DNA from: G958296245 sp965262055
Lineage (GTDB): Bacteria > Chloroflexota > Dehalococcoidia > Lucifugimonadales > G958296245
DNA: 64,000 nt
Assembly (NCBI GenBank): GCA_965262055.1
Contig: CBDHEI010000002.1
Coordinates: forward strand, 2,852,001-2,916,000
Direction of reading: 5' to 3'
Below, one piece after another: positions 25,130-34,739 of this stretch. Under the pieces are notes generated by a model, which worked only from the letters and a program-made list of their open reading frames with translations, searched no databases and was not told the DNA's origin. The position numbers were made by a program, and so were the translations under genes. Numbering within the stretch: position 1 is the first letter of the stretch; each line of letters opens with the position of its first letter.

Positions 25130-25562
25130 GTAGAGCTCACCACGGGAATCATCACTACTGGTCGCCTCGCCTGAACCCGTGTCCCCACCACGGCCACGTC
25201 GCGCCCTAGCAGGGCAGTGGGTGAGCGGGTTGGCGTCACGGTGCTCGTGAATATCGAGGATGAGACGTGAGACGTGCAGGTCATTGTCTGACACGACCTG
25301 TTCGCCAGGCGTCGCAGGGAGCTCGGCAGCCAGTTCGTGGAGGTCACCGGCGCGTATCGAGCTGGCACGGGACGCCGAACCTGGTAGTGACCGACATGCG
25401 CACCGTTCGCTCCGGCGTGGCCATGTCGCCATCCCGCGGCTAGCACTGACACGCGGTGGAGTGATGGGCTTGCGCGGGCAACTCCGATAGGCTCATGATG
25501 GGTAAGAGATGTGCGGGATATACAGTCGGGAAGCACGACACCGCCCGAGAAGACGATCTTCA
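25130..25562. other. Region after the helicase without recognisable gene
   Basis: About 430 bp. A minus-strand frame overlaps the helicase end but is a shadow there, and its continuation matches nothing known to me. The operon terminator should be near 25130-25200, but no clear stem followed by T residues is seen. Confidence 0.35.
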
Positions 25563-25740
25563 GGCAGATGCGCGACACCTGGCTCTTGGAGATACCCTCA
25601 CACCCCAACGCCTTGATCAGATCATCCACCCGCCTTGTGGATACCCCTTCCACGTAGGCCTGCTGAATGACCGCCAGCAGAGCTCGCCCGCTGCGACGCC
25701 GTGGCTAAAGCAGGCTCGGGAAGTAGCTCCCTCGCGAAGT
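25563..25740 (-). mobile_element. Internal IS256 fragment
   Basis: About 178 bp closely matching 53255-53430 of the complete IS256 element, encoding EGVSTRRVDDLIKALGCEG and ISKSQVSRIC of its transposase. Both ends are missing. It is a decayed relic. Confidence 0.85.
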
Positions 25741-26345
25741 CCCCAAATAACTGAAAGTGGGCCACCAGAGCGCTGGGTGGCCTGAACATCAGATATGGCG
25801 GCGACGTAGACTCTGCGCAGAGAAAGCGTGAAGTGGCGCGATTTACCGGAAGGAAGTGGGACGCGCTGCACAGGCGGGCAGGGGGGTAGCGAGTGCGGCG
25901 AAACCCCGTCGCGCTGCGGCGCTGGCAGGGGTAGGGCGTGAGGGAAGGCTCGCAGACGCCCCCTCATTCATGGTCAAGGCCCGTTGCCACGGCTCTACGG
26001 GGCTCCGGCATGTGTTGCCCGCATCTTGTGCAAACGGTGTAAACCTCTTGGGGCAGGAACAGGCCCAACCCGCCCTCTGTTGCTCTACCTGAGAACGTCC
26101 AGCTGCTGGGGCGCGCCCGTCCTCGAAGTCAGTACGAGACGGCGTACAATCCGCCGTCCGGGGGCCGCGCCCCGTCGCACCTCGCCAAGGGGAAGCCGGC
26201 ACGCCCGCTCCAGTAGCCAGACATGGAAGTCTGAACAAAATGGGGTTGACTGGGGCGATATGGTGGAAGTGGCCCCCCGGAGGATCACCCGTATCCAGAC
26301 GGGGTAGGAAGTGAGTGGACAAGAACCGATGAACCTTGGGACCCT
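25741..26345. other. Gene-poor stretch among IS debris
   Basis: About 600 bp with several overlapping spurious frames, no start signals and no recognisable protein sequence on either strand. It probably consists of decayed element ends; I could not identify any. Confidence 0.35.
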
Positions 26346-26603
26346 TCAAATCTCGGTACGGAATGTGAAGGTCATCCCTGCTGATAGCATTGGGGCCGAA
26401 GACTCCAAGACTCCTAAGTCGGGATCGTCGACCAGCGAGGCGTAGATGAAGGCGCGGCAAGCCGCGAGCGGCCGCCTCGCCCACCAAATGTGCAGCGTCG
26501 AGATGTGCCCATGGCGCACGTTCTTCTCCCGCCGGGAGTGGGCGGAGACCTCCTCCAGCGGGAAGGCTACTTCTATGAGGCGCTTGCGGCGGGTTGTGGT
26601 CAT
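26346..26603 (-). pseudogene. N-terminal stub of a DUF1156-type DNA methylase
   Basis: The first ~65 residues read KRLIEVAFPLEEVSAHSRRE, KNVRHGHISTLHIWWARRPL and AACRAFIYASLVDDPD, which is the characteristic start of DUF1156/COG1743 adenine-specific methylases that belong to a multi-gene defence system with DUF499 ATPases. After DPDLG the sequence changes and stops within 20 residues. The methylase domain and Zn-ribbon are missing, so it is inactive. It indicates that a second restriction or defence system once occupied this part of the island. Confidence 0.85.
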
Positions 26604-26875
26604 AGTGGTGGCGTTCGTTCCTCTCCCGGATTGCCATTCTCAGACGGACCCCCCGGAATGACTTCGGAATCAGTCTCAGACAAATCAATCTCTAACACTA
26701 AGGGCGTTCCTTCGCTAGCCACGGCACAAAGGAAAAAGGGGACACCTTTGGCTACTTCAGCTGGAACAGCTGGTGTAACTGCTCAGCGATTATGTCCTCG
26801 CTAACTGTCAAGCGAAAATGTCCGCCTGCGACGAGTGTCGTTGGGAGTCCTTAGTGGCAGCGAGGCCGGTGGAGT

Positions 26876-27658
26876 CTAGGCGTCAGGGGAATCGCTGGCT
26901 GAGCGCGTGGTGACGGCCTGCCGGCTCTGCTTGAGGCGGTAACTCTCGCCGTTCATCTCCAGGATGTGAACTCTGTGAGTGAGGCGGTCCAGCAGGGCGC
27001 CGGTGAGTCTCTCGGAGCCGAAGACCTCGGTCCACTCATCGAAGGGCAGGTTGGTGGTGACCAGGACCGCCCCCCTCTCGTATCTCTGGCTGAAGACCTC
27101 GAAGAGGAGCTCCGCGCCGGTCTTGGAGAGCGGGACGAAGCCAAGCTCGTCGACGATGAGCAGCTTGAGCCGGGCCAGTCTCTTCTGGAGGTTGAGCAGT
27201 CGCCGCTCGTCCCTGGCCTCGATCAGCTCGTGGACCAGCGAGGCGGCCGTGGTGAAGCCGACCGACAGTCCCCTCTGGCAGGCGGCGAGCCCCAGACCGA
27301 GGGCCACATGGGTCTTGCCGGTGCCGCTGTTGCCGATGGCGATGACGTTCTCCCGCCGATCGACATACTCGCAGCGTGCAAGCTGCATGACCAGGTGCTT
27401 GTTCACCGACGGCATGGCCAGGAAGTCGAAGGTGTCGAGGCTCTTTGTGGCAGGGAAGCGAGCCGCCTTGATCCTGCGCTCCACCATGCGGTGGTGGCGG
27501 TCTATCAGCTCAAGCTCTGAGAGCCTCAGCAGGTAGCCCGGATGGTCGACGCCCTCGTCGGCGCACTGGCCGGCTACCTTGCCGTACTCTCTCAGGAAGG
27601 TCGGCAGCTTCAGCTCCTTGAGGTGGTGCTCCAGCAGCACCGTAGATCTCTCGCTCAC
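26876..27658 (-). CDS. istB: IS21 helper ATPase IstB
   Basis: 260 residues from a GTG at 27658 that overlaps the istA stop (GTGA). AAA+ motifs: Walker A GNSGTGKTH and Walker B LKLLIVDELGF, followed by LVTTNLPF and the family's GSERLTGALLDRLTHR near the end. IstB assists IstA in strand transfer. The longer frame reaching 27898 is the istA tail and non-coding DNA read in another frame. The protein looks intact although its partner is destroyed. Confidence 0.9.
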   Translation of the reverse strand: MSERSTVLLEHHLKELKLPTFLREYGKVAGQCADEGVDHPGYLLRLSELELIDRHHRMVERRIKAARFPATKSLDTFDFLAMPSVNKHLVMQLARCEYVDRRENVIAIGNSGTGKTHVALGLGLAACQRGLSVGFTTAASLVHELIEARDERRLLNLQKRLARLKLLIVDELGFVPLSKTGAELLFEVFSQRYERGAVLVTTNLPFDEWTEVFGSERLTGALLDRLTHRVHILEMNGESYRLKQSRQAVTTRSASDSPDA

Positions 27659-27805
27659 CGCCCGATCCCCGACATGAGCGCCATGTAGTCGCTGGCCGAG
27701 GTCTTCGTCACGGTGACCATGGGCAGGTAGGGGTAGAGTTCCAGGTCGAGTCTCTGAGGACGGCCCTCTATCCTGCACAGCACCACCCGCGCGAGCTGCA
27801 CGGTC
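27655..27805 (-). pseudogene. istA C-terminal fragment
   Basis: Frame reading VQLARVVLCRIEGRPQRLDL, ELYPYLPMVTVTK, SASDYMALMSGIGR and a TGA overlapping the istB start. This is the conserved end of IstA transposases. Everything upstream, including the DDE core, is missing. Confidence 0.75.
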
Positions 27806-27817
27806 CTTCACGCCCGC

Positions 27818-27931
27818 CAAATGCGACACCGTGGCGCATTTGCGCTCAGACCAACCGAGGGGCGCGGCGTGGTATGCTGTGTGGTACCAGCTAGACACGC
27901 CGTAGCTGAGGCCCTATCTAGAGACTAATTT
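27818..27931. promoter_or_regulatory. Right island arm with candidate integrase sites
   Basis: Holds partners of the left-arm motifs: TGTGTGGTACCA (27878-27889), a further CGTGGTATG near 27868, CCGTAGCT (27900-27907) and CCTATCTAG (27913-27921, inverted relative to the left arm). It begins with an 8-bp palindrome, CAAATGCG (27818-27825) with CGCATTTG (27835-27842). These are likely integrase or accessory-factor binding sites next to attR. Confidence 0.55.
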
Positions 27932-27948
27932 CTGAAGGACAGCCATCT
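27932..27948 (+). repeat. attR: right copy of the 17-bp direct repeat
   Basis: CTGAAGGACAGCCATCT, identical to 4558-4574. The reading frame of the interrupted gene passes through it (LKDSHL) and continues into chromosomal sequence, marking the right island boundary. Confidence 0.9.
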
Positions 27949-28948
27949 TCGCGTCTTCTTCAAGCCGTCGGAGGTGCGGCGAAACACCCCCATACTCACC
28001 GGCTTCATCCGCGATGTCCGAAGCCTCCTTGACCACATGGGGGAGAAGTGGGGCCGCCGCATCGGTCTCGCGATGCGTGTCCATCCCACTGAGGATGGGA
28101 ACCTGGAAGCCGGTATGGACGTGCGTACCTGGCTGTCGGAGGGACTCCTCGACCTCGTCGTGCCGTACCTCGGCGGACCCCACGACAAGCTCACCGACTC
28201 CCAGTTCTCCTTCGACTGGCTCGCCGCCACCGCCCGCGAAGCCGGCGCCTGGGTCTACTCGCCGGCTGGCCGTGTGCCCTACGACGACCGCCACTACGAG
28301 CAGACCATAGAGATGTTCCGGGCGACCGCCTCCAATCTCCACGCGCGCGGTGCCGACGGCCTCTACCTCGAGGACCTGAAATGGCCCCACGACCGGGACC
28401 AGTACATGGTGCTGCGCGAAATGGGTGACCCGGACACCTACGCCCGCAAGACCAAACACTACATGTTCGTGCCGGGCATCGACACTCCCGACTCCGCCCC
28501 TCTGGACCGCCGGCTGCCCGTGACCATGACCGAAGGGCTGACCGCCTGCATCCCCGTATTCGTCGGAGACGATCTCGACTCCGCCCGGCAGGATGGGGAG
28601 CTGAAGTCGGTCGAGTTGGGCGTCCGCATCGTCCAGACGGGTCCCGACGACCGTTTCACATTCAGGTTCAACGGTGAGGAGCTATCCGAGGACAACGCCG
28701 AGATAGTGACCTACTACGGCGGCACTGTCTCATATGCCGCCTTCAGGGCGGGGCTGCCCGCGCGGATAGACACCTACTACTGGTACCACTTCGACCTGCC
28801 CATCGACCTGGTGCGTCACGGTCAGAACACCTTCGAACTGACGATGGACAGCCGTTTCGCGCCGCGAATGGAGGAGCGATTGCTTCACCAGATCGAGCTA
28901 GTCGTCAACTACGTCGAGCCGCCCATGCTGGTACAGGGCCAGATGTAG
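27932..28948 (+). pseudogene. 3' half of the glycosidase-like gene
   Basis: Continues the frame broken at 4574: LKDSHLRVFFKPSEVRRNTP, a barrel segment with RIGLAMRVHP and GLLDLVVPYLG, then RGADGLYLEDLKWPHD (a late barrel strand with acidic residues), followed by a C-terminal beta-rich domain ending VVNYVEPPMLVQGQM. It has no promoter or ribosome-binding site of its own; an internal ATG at 28055 could start a fragment. The whole would be a 525-residue protein with a TIM barrel plus beta-sandwich, consistent with a GHL10-like glycosidase. It converges on the sigma-factor gene 17 bp away. Confidence 0.85.
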
Positions 28949-28965
28949 AGGCAGCCCAGCGGCGG

Positions 28966-30381
28966 CTAGCGCTCCAGGAAGACCCGCAGCTTGTTGGCGC
29001 GGGAAGGGTGGCTGAGCTTCTGGATGGCTTTCGCCTCTATCTGGCGAATGCGCTCTCGCGTCACCCCCAGCTCCTTGCCGACTTCTTCCAGGGTGTGAGT
29101 CCGACCGTCGTCTATGCCGAACCGCATCCTGATCACCTTCGCCTCGCGCTCGTTCAGCGTGTCCAGAACTCTGTTCACGCCTTCTTTGAACAGTTGCCGC
29201 GAGGCTAGTTCCGCCGGGGCCTCCTGATTCTCATCCGCGATCAGGTCGCCGACCCGGCTTTCTCCCTGATCGCGTATCGGCGTGTCGAGGGATACGGGCT
29301 GCTCCGAGATGCTCAGCAGCTCCCGCACCTTCTCTGGAGAGATGTCCATCTTGGCGCTGATCTCTTCGCTGGTCGGTTCGCGGCCGTACTCCTGCACCAG
29401 CCGGCGCACTACCTTGACCAGCTTGTTGATCGACTCGATTACGTGCACCGGCAACCTGATGACCCTAGAGTGCTCTGCCAGGGCGCGTGTCACGCCCTGG
29501 CGGACCCACCACGTCGCGTATGTGCTCAGCTTGTATCCCCGCCGGAAGTCGAACTTGTCCACGGCCCTGATCAGCCCGATATTCCCTTCCTGGATCAGGT
29601 CCGGCAGGCTCAATCCCCGGCCTGCGTACCGCTTCGCCACGCTGACCACCAACCTCAAGTTTGCCTCGGCCATCATCTGCTTGGCCTTGCTTCCGTCGTT
29701 CCTGATGTACTTGAAGTGCTGTCTGCAAGTATCGGTATACCTCTGCAGTCCCGTGGTGGCCGCCGGCCGGCCCAGGTATCGCTGGAGTTGGCGCGCCTCC
29801 AGGTGTCCGATGCCGTCGCGCACAACTTCAGGCGGCACGAGTCGGCGGCAAACGGAGAGTGAGATCGCCAGCGCGGTGGTCTCCTCCGGTTCGCATTCCA
29901 GCTCTCCGGCGAGGAGATTCATCAGGTCCTCGGACAATTCGCCGTCGATCGCGTCCCGTACCCTCCCGTCGTTGACCAGCACGGATATGGTGGACGGATG
30001 CGCGCCCAGCAGTCGGCCCAGCGCTTCGGCGAGCTTCGCCGTGCTGTGCAGCCGCCCCAACACCTCCTGGAGAGTCTCTAGTGCCAGCGGAGGCCTGCCG
30101 AACCTGGCCTCAAGGCCCGCTTCTAGGTACTTGAGGCTCCTGCAAGTCTCGATGCGTCTGCCGAGGTCTCCTTCGTCGACCCGGCCAAGGAGGCTTACCT
30201 TGCTGATGTCATGCAGGTAGATGCCTATACCATCGGCACTCGGCTCGCCGGAGCCCGGCCTCTCCGTCACCCTCGGGACCGCGGACGTGCCGCCCCCTTG
30301 GAGGAAGTGGTCAGCGTTGCCTGTTTCCCCGCCCGGCAGACGGGCAAGGTCGCTCTCACTGTGCACGGTGCTCTCAGCCAT
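28966..30381 (-). CDS. RNA polymerase sigma-70 factor, primary type
   Basis: 471 residues. Region 1.2 (DGIGIYLHDISKVSLL) is present, then a ~100-residue less conserved part, region 2 (NLRLVVSVAKRYAGRG, DLIQEGNIGLIRAVDKFDF, YATWWVRQG), region 3 (RLPVHVIESINKL) and region 4.2 (LEEVGKELGVTRERIRQIEA), which binds the -35 element. This is the RpoD/SigA architecture, so it is either the housekeeping factor or a close primary-like paralogue. No region 1.1 is evident. The ATG at 30381 has a modest GAGGG upstream. It lies just outside the island, and its transcription converges on the interrupted gene. Confidence 0.92.
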   Translation of the reverse strand: MAESTVHSESDLARLPGGETGNADHFLQGGGTSAVPRVTERPGSGEPSADGIGIYLHDISKVSLLGRVDEGDLGRRIETCRSLKYLEAGLEARFGRPPLALETLQEVLGRLHSTAKLAEALGRLLGAHPSTISVLVNDGRVRDAIDGELSEDLMNLLAGELECEPEETTALAISLSVCRRLVPPEVVRDGIGHLEARQLQRYLGRPAATTGLQRYTDTCRQHFKYIRNDGSKAKQMMAEANLRLVVSVAKRYAGRGLSLPDLIQEGNIGLIRAVDKFDFRRGYKLSTYATWWVRQGVTRALAEHSRVIRLPVHVIESINKLVKVVRRLVQEYGREPTSEEISAKMDISPEKVRELLSISEQPVSLDTPIRDQGESRVGDLIADENQEAPAELASRQLFKEGVNRVLDTLNEREAKVIRMRFGIDDGRTHTLEEVGKELGVTRERIRQIEAKAIQKLSHPSRANKLRVFLER

Positions 30382-31000
30382 AAATCGCCCTCGCGGAGCA
30401 AGAGAATAGCCCGACGTTATACTTACTACGCCCGGTTCACGTTTCTGGATTCCCTGCGCCCACAGGGCAGTGGATGGTTGGGCTGAGCGCCGCCCGGATC
30501 CATGGCCCCCCGGGACCCGTCGAGCTGCCGGGGGTGGATGCGCCTTTCGTGCCGGCCCGCATTTCAGCAGACCGTCCGCACAGCGGTAGCTACTACGACA
30601 AGAGGTGGATGTCCTTAGCGGAGCTGACCTGTCCCTATGCTACAACGCTGTCCGATTCTCAGAGGGAGCGAGGCCGGCAGGCAGACTGCCTGCCGCCAAT
30701 ACTACGACCGTACCCGAGATCGAATGGGAGCGAGGGTAATGGCATCGGGAATGCCAAGGTATTCCGCCGTGCGTTGCTAGGCGGCGCACTTATTCAGTTG
30801 TCAAGGTGCGAGTCCGGCTTAGCGGGGCGGACGCCCGCGGCAGCGTCACAACAGCGCCACATTCCATGGCGCGCGTCCAGTGCGCGCCATGTCCTGTCGG
30901 CCTGGAGTTGGATTACCTGTTGGACATGGCTGAAGCTCGCGCTCCAGGTGGAGTATAGCACATGGGTTCGGAGCTATCGACATGGATGGACAGGATGGGC
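30382..31000. other. Intergenic region with two strong hairpins
   Basis: No credible gene. Two perfect inverted repeats stand out: CGGCAGGCAG/CTGCCTGCCG around 30674-30694 (single-base loop) and ATGGCGCGC/GCGCGCCAT around 30866-30890 (7-base loop). The sigma-factor promoter must lie near 30382-30450. It ends where the IS1380 left terminus begins. Confidence 0.5.
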
Positions 31001-32748
31001 CCCACATTTCCCATATCAACCCTGCAGGGCTTGCCGTAATCAGCAACAGCGATACCCGATGTAGCCGAATAGCAGAGCACAGTGGTTATCATGAGTGCTA
31101 GACTGGTCGTGAGCGACTACTCTAGTTCTTGATAACGTACCCACTCAGGAGGCACCCAATGGGTGAAAGCACCAACCCCCGCGCCACGCTCCGTTTCGAC
31201 CGACGTGTACGGTTGGAGTTTCGCGGCGCTACCATCACCTCGGACGCTGGGCTGCTGGCCTGCCGCGAGTTGGACGATGCACTGGGGCTGACGGAGACGG
31301 CGAATGAGTGTCTGCAGGAGAGCCGTGGCGGTCGTAACGTGCAGCACCGATTGGTGGGCCTTCTCAGGCAGTCGGTGTACAGTCGTCTGGCGGGCTACGA
31401 GGATACCAACGACGCTGAACGGTTGGCCCAGGACCCGACGATGCGGGTAGTCGTTGGACGGCGAGGTGGTCCTGAGAGACCGGCCGCCAGCACCAACACC
31501 ATCAGCCGGTTCGAGACCGAGGTGCTTACCCAAGACGGCAACGTGGAAGGGTTGGGCCGAGTGAACGCTACGTGGGTGGACCGGGCGATGACGCACACAG
31601 CGCACCGGCGGGTGATCTTGGACATGGACAGTTCGGAGAGTCCGGTACATGGAGGACAGGAGGGAGCGTCGTACAACGGTCACTTTGGGAGCACGTGCTA
31701 TCACCCTTTGTTCGTGTTCAACCAGTTCGGTGACTGCGAGGGGGCGATGCTCCGTGCGGGGAACGTACATAGCGCGCACAGGTGGCGTGATGTATTGGAT
31801 CCGATCCTGTCCCGCTACGGGGCGACAGGAGTGCGGCGGTACTTTCGTGCCGATGCCGCATTCGCCAAGCCGGACATCTATGAGTACCTCGAGGAGCGGC
31901 ACGTCCTTTACGCTATAAGACTCCCCGGCAACGAGGTGCTGCAACGGGAGATCGCCCCTCTGCTCAGGAGGCCTGTGGGGAGGCCGCCGAAGCGTCCAGT
32001 GATCCTATACGACGACTTCTGGTATCGTGCCGGGAGTTGGGACCGCGCTCGGCGGGTGGTGGCCAAGGTGGAGTGGCATAGGGGAGAGCTATTCCCCCGG
32101 GTGGGCTTCATAGTCACGAGCATGACGGCTGGCCCCGAAGGAGTGGTGCGATTCTACAATGGTCGCGGGACAGCCGAGCAGTGGATCAAGGAGGGGAAGT
32201 ACGCGCTGAACTGGACTCGGCTGTCGTGCCATCGGTTCGTGGCCAACCGGGTGCGTCTATCTCTGTTCGTCCTGGCGTACAACCTTGGGAACTTCCTTCG
32301 CCGGCTGTGTCTGCCCAAGGCGGTCAAGCACTGGTCGCTGCGGAGCGTGCAGGTCAAGCTGATCAAGATGGGAGGCCGTCTGGTGCGGCACTCCCGGTGG
32401 TTGATCTTTCAGTTATCCGAGATGTCGGTTCCTCGACGGTTGTTCCAGGGAGTGTTGGATCGTATCGGCCGGTTATCGCCGGCGCCAAGCTGAGGGAGGG
32501 TACAACCACGATCTTGCCAAGAGGGGGAGAGCGCTCCAGGGAGTCGCCTTGTCTTCAATGCGCTTTCACCCCACTGGCAGGGGACACGAGGACGATGAAG
32601 ACGGACAAGAAGGGTGCTCTACGACTGCAAACGCATCTCTTATCGGATAGACCGGCGATTGACTGGCCTTGCAGGACCTGACTATGATGCTAACATCTCG
32701 TTTGGGCTGCCCCTTGAGCCTGAAGACTCCCAATATGGGAAATCCCGG
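31001..32748 (+). mobile_element. IS1380-family element (type A), copy 1
   Basis: 1,748 bp, the same length as the copy at 50351-52098. The left terminus is CCCACATTTCCCATAT and the right terminus ends in ATATGGGAAATCCCGG. The five bases on each side (TGGGC and GTAAG) do not match, so unlike the other copies it has no target duplication, which suggests a recombination event after insertion. A second, decayed copy starts only 47 bp downstream. Confidence 0.9.
31159..32493 (+). CDS. IS1380-family transposase (type A, copy 1)
   Basis: 444 residues from the ATG at 31159, preceded by GGAGG. The family sequence is clear: ITSDAGLLACRELDDALGL, LLRQSVYSRLAGYEDTNDAE, VILDMDSSESPVHG (first Asp), RYFRADAAFAKPDIYEYLEE (second Asp) and GRGTAEQWIKEGKYALNW (catalytic Glu). 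It looks intact and is nearly identical to the transposase at 50606. Confidence 0.95.
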   Translation: MGESTNPRATLRFDRRVRLEFRGATITSDAGLLACRELDDALGLTETANECLQESRGGRNVQHRLVGLLRQSVYSRLAGYEDTNDAERLAQDPTMRVVVGRRGGPERPAASTNTISRFETEVLTQDGNVEGLGRVNATWVDRAMTHTAHRRVILDMDSSESPVHGGQEGASYNGHFGSTCYHPLFVFNQFGDCEGAMLRAGNVHSAHRWRDVLDPILSRYGATGVRRYFRADAAFAKPDIYEYLEERHVLYAIRLPGNEVLQREIAPLLRRPVGRPPKRPVILYDDFWYRAGSWDRARRVVAKVEWHRGELFPRVGFIVTSMTAGPEGVVRFYNGRGTAEQWIKEGKYALNWTRLSCHRFVANRVRLSLFVLAYNLGNFLRRLCLPKAVKHWSLRSVQVKLIKMGGRLVRHSRWLIFQLSEMSVPRRLFQGVLDRIGRLSPAPS

Positions 32749-32795
32749 GTAAGTTGTCAGTGGTAAACGCCGCGAGGTTGCGCGGCTATATGAAG

Positions 32796-34536
32796 CCCAC
32801 ATTTCCCAGATCAGCCCCGTGGGTGCGTCGTAATCCGGTAAGAGTGTTGCCTATTTGAGCCGCATACCTGGGCATTATGGGCAGTGTGGGTGCTAGACTG
32901 GCCGAGCTAGCGGGTCTAGTTCTGGATACCGCAATCTCGCTGGAGGCACCCAATGGGTGAAAGCTCCGACACCCCTTTGAAGCTCCAATTGGACCGCAGA
33001 GTCCGCCTGGATTTTCGTGGCGCTACCATCACCTCGGACGCCGGACTCCTGGCATGCCGCGAGCTTGATGCCGCTCAGGGGCTCACAGAGACAGCCAACG
33101 ATTATATCCATGAAAACCGCACCGGCCGCAATGTGCAACACTCGCTGTTGCCCTTGCTCAGACAATCGGTGTATAGCCGTCTCGCTGGCTACGAGGACAC
33201 CAACGACGCTGAACGGCTTGCCCAAGACCCGGCTATGCGTGTCATCGTCGGGTGGCAAGGTACTGATAAGTAGGCAGCCAGCACCAACACTATGAGCCGA
33301 TTTGAGGCTGAGGTGTTAACCGAAGAGGAGAACCTGGATGGGCTTGCGCGCCTGAATGTTGAGTGGGTGGACAGGGCCATGGCCCAGACATCTCACCAGC
33401 GAGTTATCCTAGACATGGACAGCTCTGAAAGCCCGGTGCATGGGCAGCAAGAGGGAGTCGCCTACAACGGCCACTTCGAGTCCGTATGTTATCACCCGCT
33501 CTTCCTGTTCAACCATTTCGGAGATTGCGAAGGTGCAGTGCTTCGCCCGGGCAACGTCCACAGCGCTGAGCGGTGCCGGGAGGTTCTGGAGCCAGTCGTG
33601 AAGTGATACCAGGAGAAAGGAGTCCGGCTGCTGTTCCGGGCCGATGCTGTCTTTGCCAAGCCCGAGGTGTACGAGTACCTGGAGTCAAGGGACACTGGCT
33701 ACGCTATGCGGCTTCCGGCCAACGAGGTATTACAAGGAAACATCCGGCACCTACTGAAGCGGCCCGTGGGCAGGCCGCCTAAGAAGCCCGTAGTCCGGTA
33801 TCATGACTTCGTTTACCAGGCCCAGAGTTGGGACATTCCCCGGCGTGTGGTCGCCAAGGTGGAGTGGCACCAGGGTGAGCTATTCCCGAGGGTCGGGTTC
33901 GTCGTCACCAACCTCAACCTACCGCCGGCAGGCGTAACCCACTACTACAACGGGCGGGGCACGGCCGAGCAGTGGATCAAGGAAGGTAAATACGCCCTGA
34001 ACTGGACGCGGCTCTCGTGTCACAGGTTCGTTGCTAACCAGGTGAGGCTGTGGCTGTTCGTGCTGGCCTACAACCTGGGCAACTTCATGAGAAGGCTGAC
34101 TTTGCCAGAGTCAGTGAAACACTGGTCACTGCGAAGCGTGCAGACCAAGCTCATCAAGATGGGTGGGCGTCTGGTGCGGCATGCCAGGAGGTTGGTGTTT
34201 CAGCTTGCTGAGGTGGCAGTGTCCCGGGAGGTATTCCGGCAAGTGTTGGAGCGTATCGCCGGGCTCCATCCAGCACCAGGGTAGCGATTATCCTTGAGGT
34301 CATCAGAGGTGAAGAGAGGCAACCAAGGGCGAGGTGCGTGCCCGGAGGAGTTTGAAGGGAGTGCAAACGTGGTGAAAGCCACCTCCGCTGCCTTGGGCCG
34401 CTAACTCACCACGCCGAGAGATGGTTTTGTGAGCTTGATTGGATGGTTGACGGCATCCGTGAGTGATACTACGATGGCTCTCGTCGAGGATGGTGCGTTA
34501 CTTGGGTCCAGGCACGCTTGATATGGGTAATTCCGG
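32796..34536 (+). mobile_element. IS1380-family element (type A), decayed copy
   Basis: About 1,741 bp from CCCACATTTCCCAGAT at 32796 to ATATGGGTAATTCCGG at 34536. Flanks TGAAG (32791-32795) and CGAAG (34537-34541) are an imperfect 5-bp target duplication. It has diverged strongly from the intact copies. Confidence 0.75.
32953..34284 (+). pseudogene. Decayed IS1380 transposase with two in-frame stops
   Basis: Same family as 31159 and full length, but with a TAG at 33271-33273 and a TGA at 33604-33606. The frame is otherwise kept from end to end, including LDMDSSESPVHG, LLFRADAVFAKPEVYEYLE and GRGTAEQWIKEGKYALNW. GGAGG still precedes the ATG. It cannot give a full transposase. Confidence 0.9.
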
Positions 34537-34739
34537 CGAAGGATAGTCGATCTGTGATGTCAAAGCGCATCCAAGCAGGTGACTCGGGACCGGGAGCCTT
34601 GGCTTGCTGAAGGCCGGCATTGGAGCCGTGCAGAAGTGGGTGATGCTGGGCAACCTGGCCGACCCGGGACGTAGTCCTGCATGCCGCAAGGGTTTCGGTC
34701 TGGGGTCGCTGGTTCATCTGGCTTGTCAGCATCTTTCAG

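Larger units (their letters stand above)
26808..27805 (-). mobile_element. IS21-family element, truncated in istA
   Basis: Contains complete istB and only the last ~47 codons of istA. The left edge (TGTCAAGCGAAAATGTCC, about 26806-26823) resembles an IS21 terminus. The upstream part, including the integrase core of IstA, is gone, so it cannot transpose alone. It lies against the right end of the island. Confidence 0.75.
4558..27948. mobile_element. 23.4-kb integrative genomic island
   Basis: The boundaries are the identical 17-bp repeats at 4558-4574 and 27932-27948; one repeat plus cargo is 23,374 bp. Removing it restores an uninterrupted reading frame. It carries a P4-type tyrosine integrase next to attL, a trehalose gene group, a type III restriction-modification operon with accessory genes, and much transposon debris. 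No conjugation, replication or phage structural genes are seen, so it would depend on other machinery to move between cells. The accumulation of fragments suggests an old, heavily rearranged cargo, although the perfect att repeats mean excision may still be possible. Confidence 0.88.

Noticed and set aside
25843..26688. 281-codon minus-strand frame
   Set aside because: Pro/Arg-rich and overlapping the DUF1156 stub in another frame; no start signal.
30474..31064. 196-codon frame between the sigma factor and IS1380
   Set aside because: It runs across two hairpins and into the IS terminus; no protein-like features.
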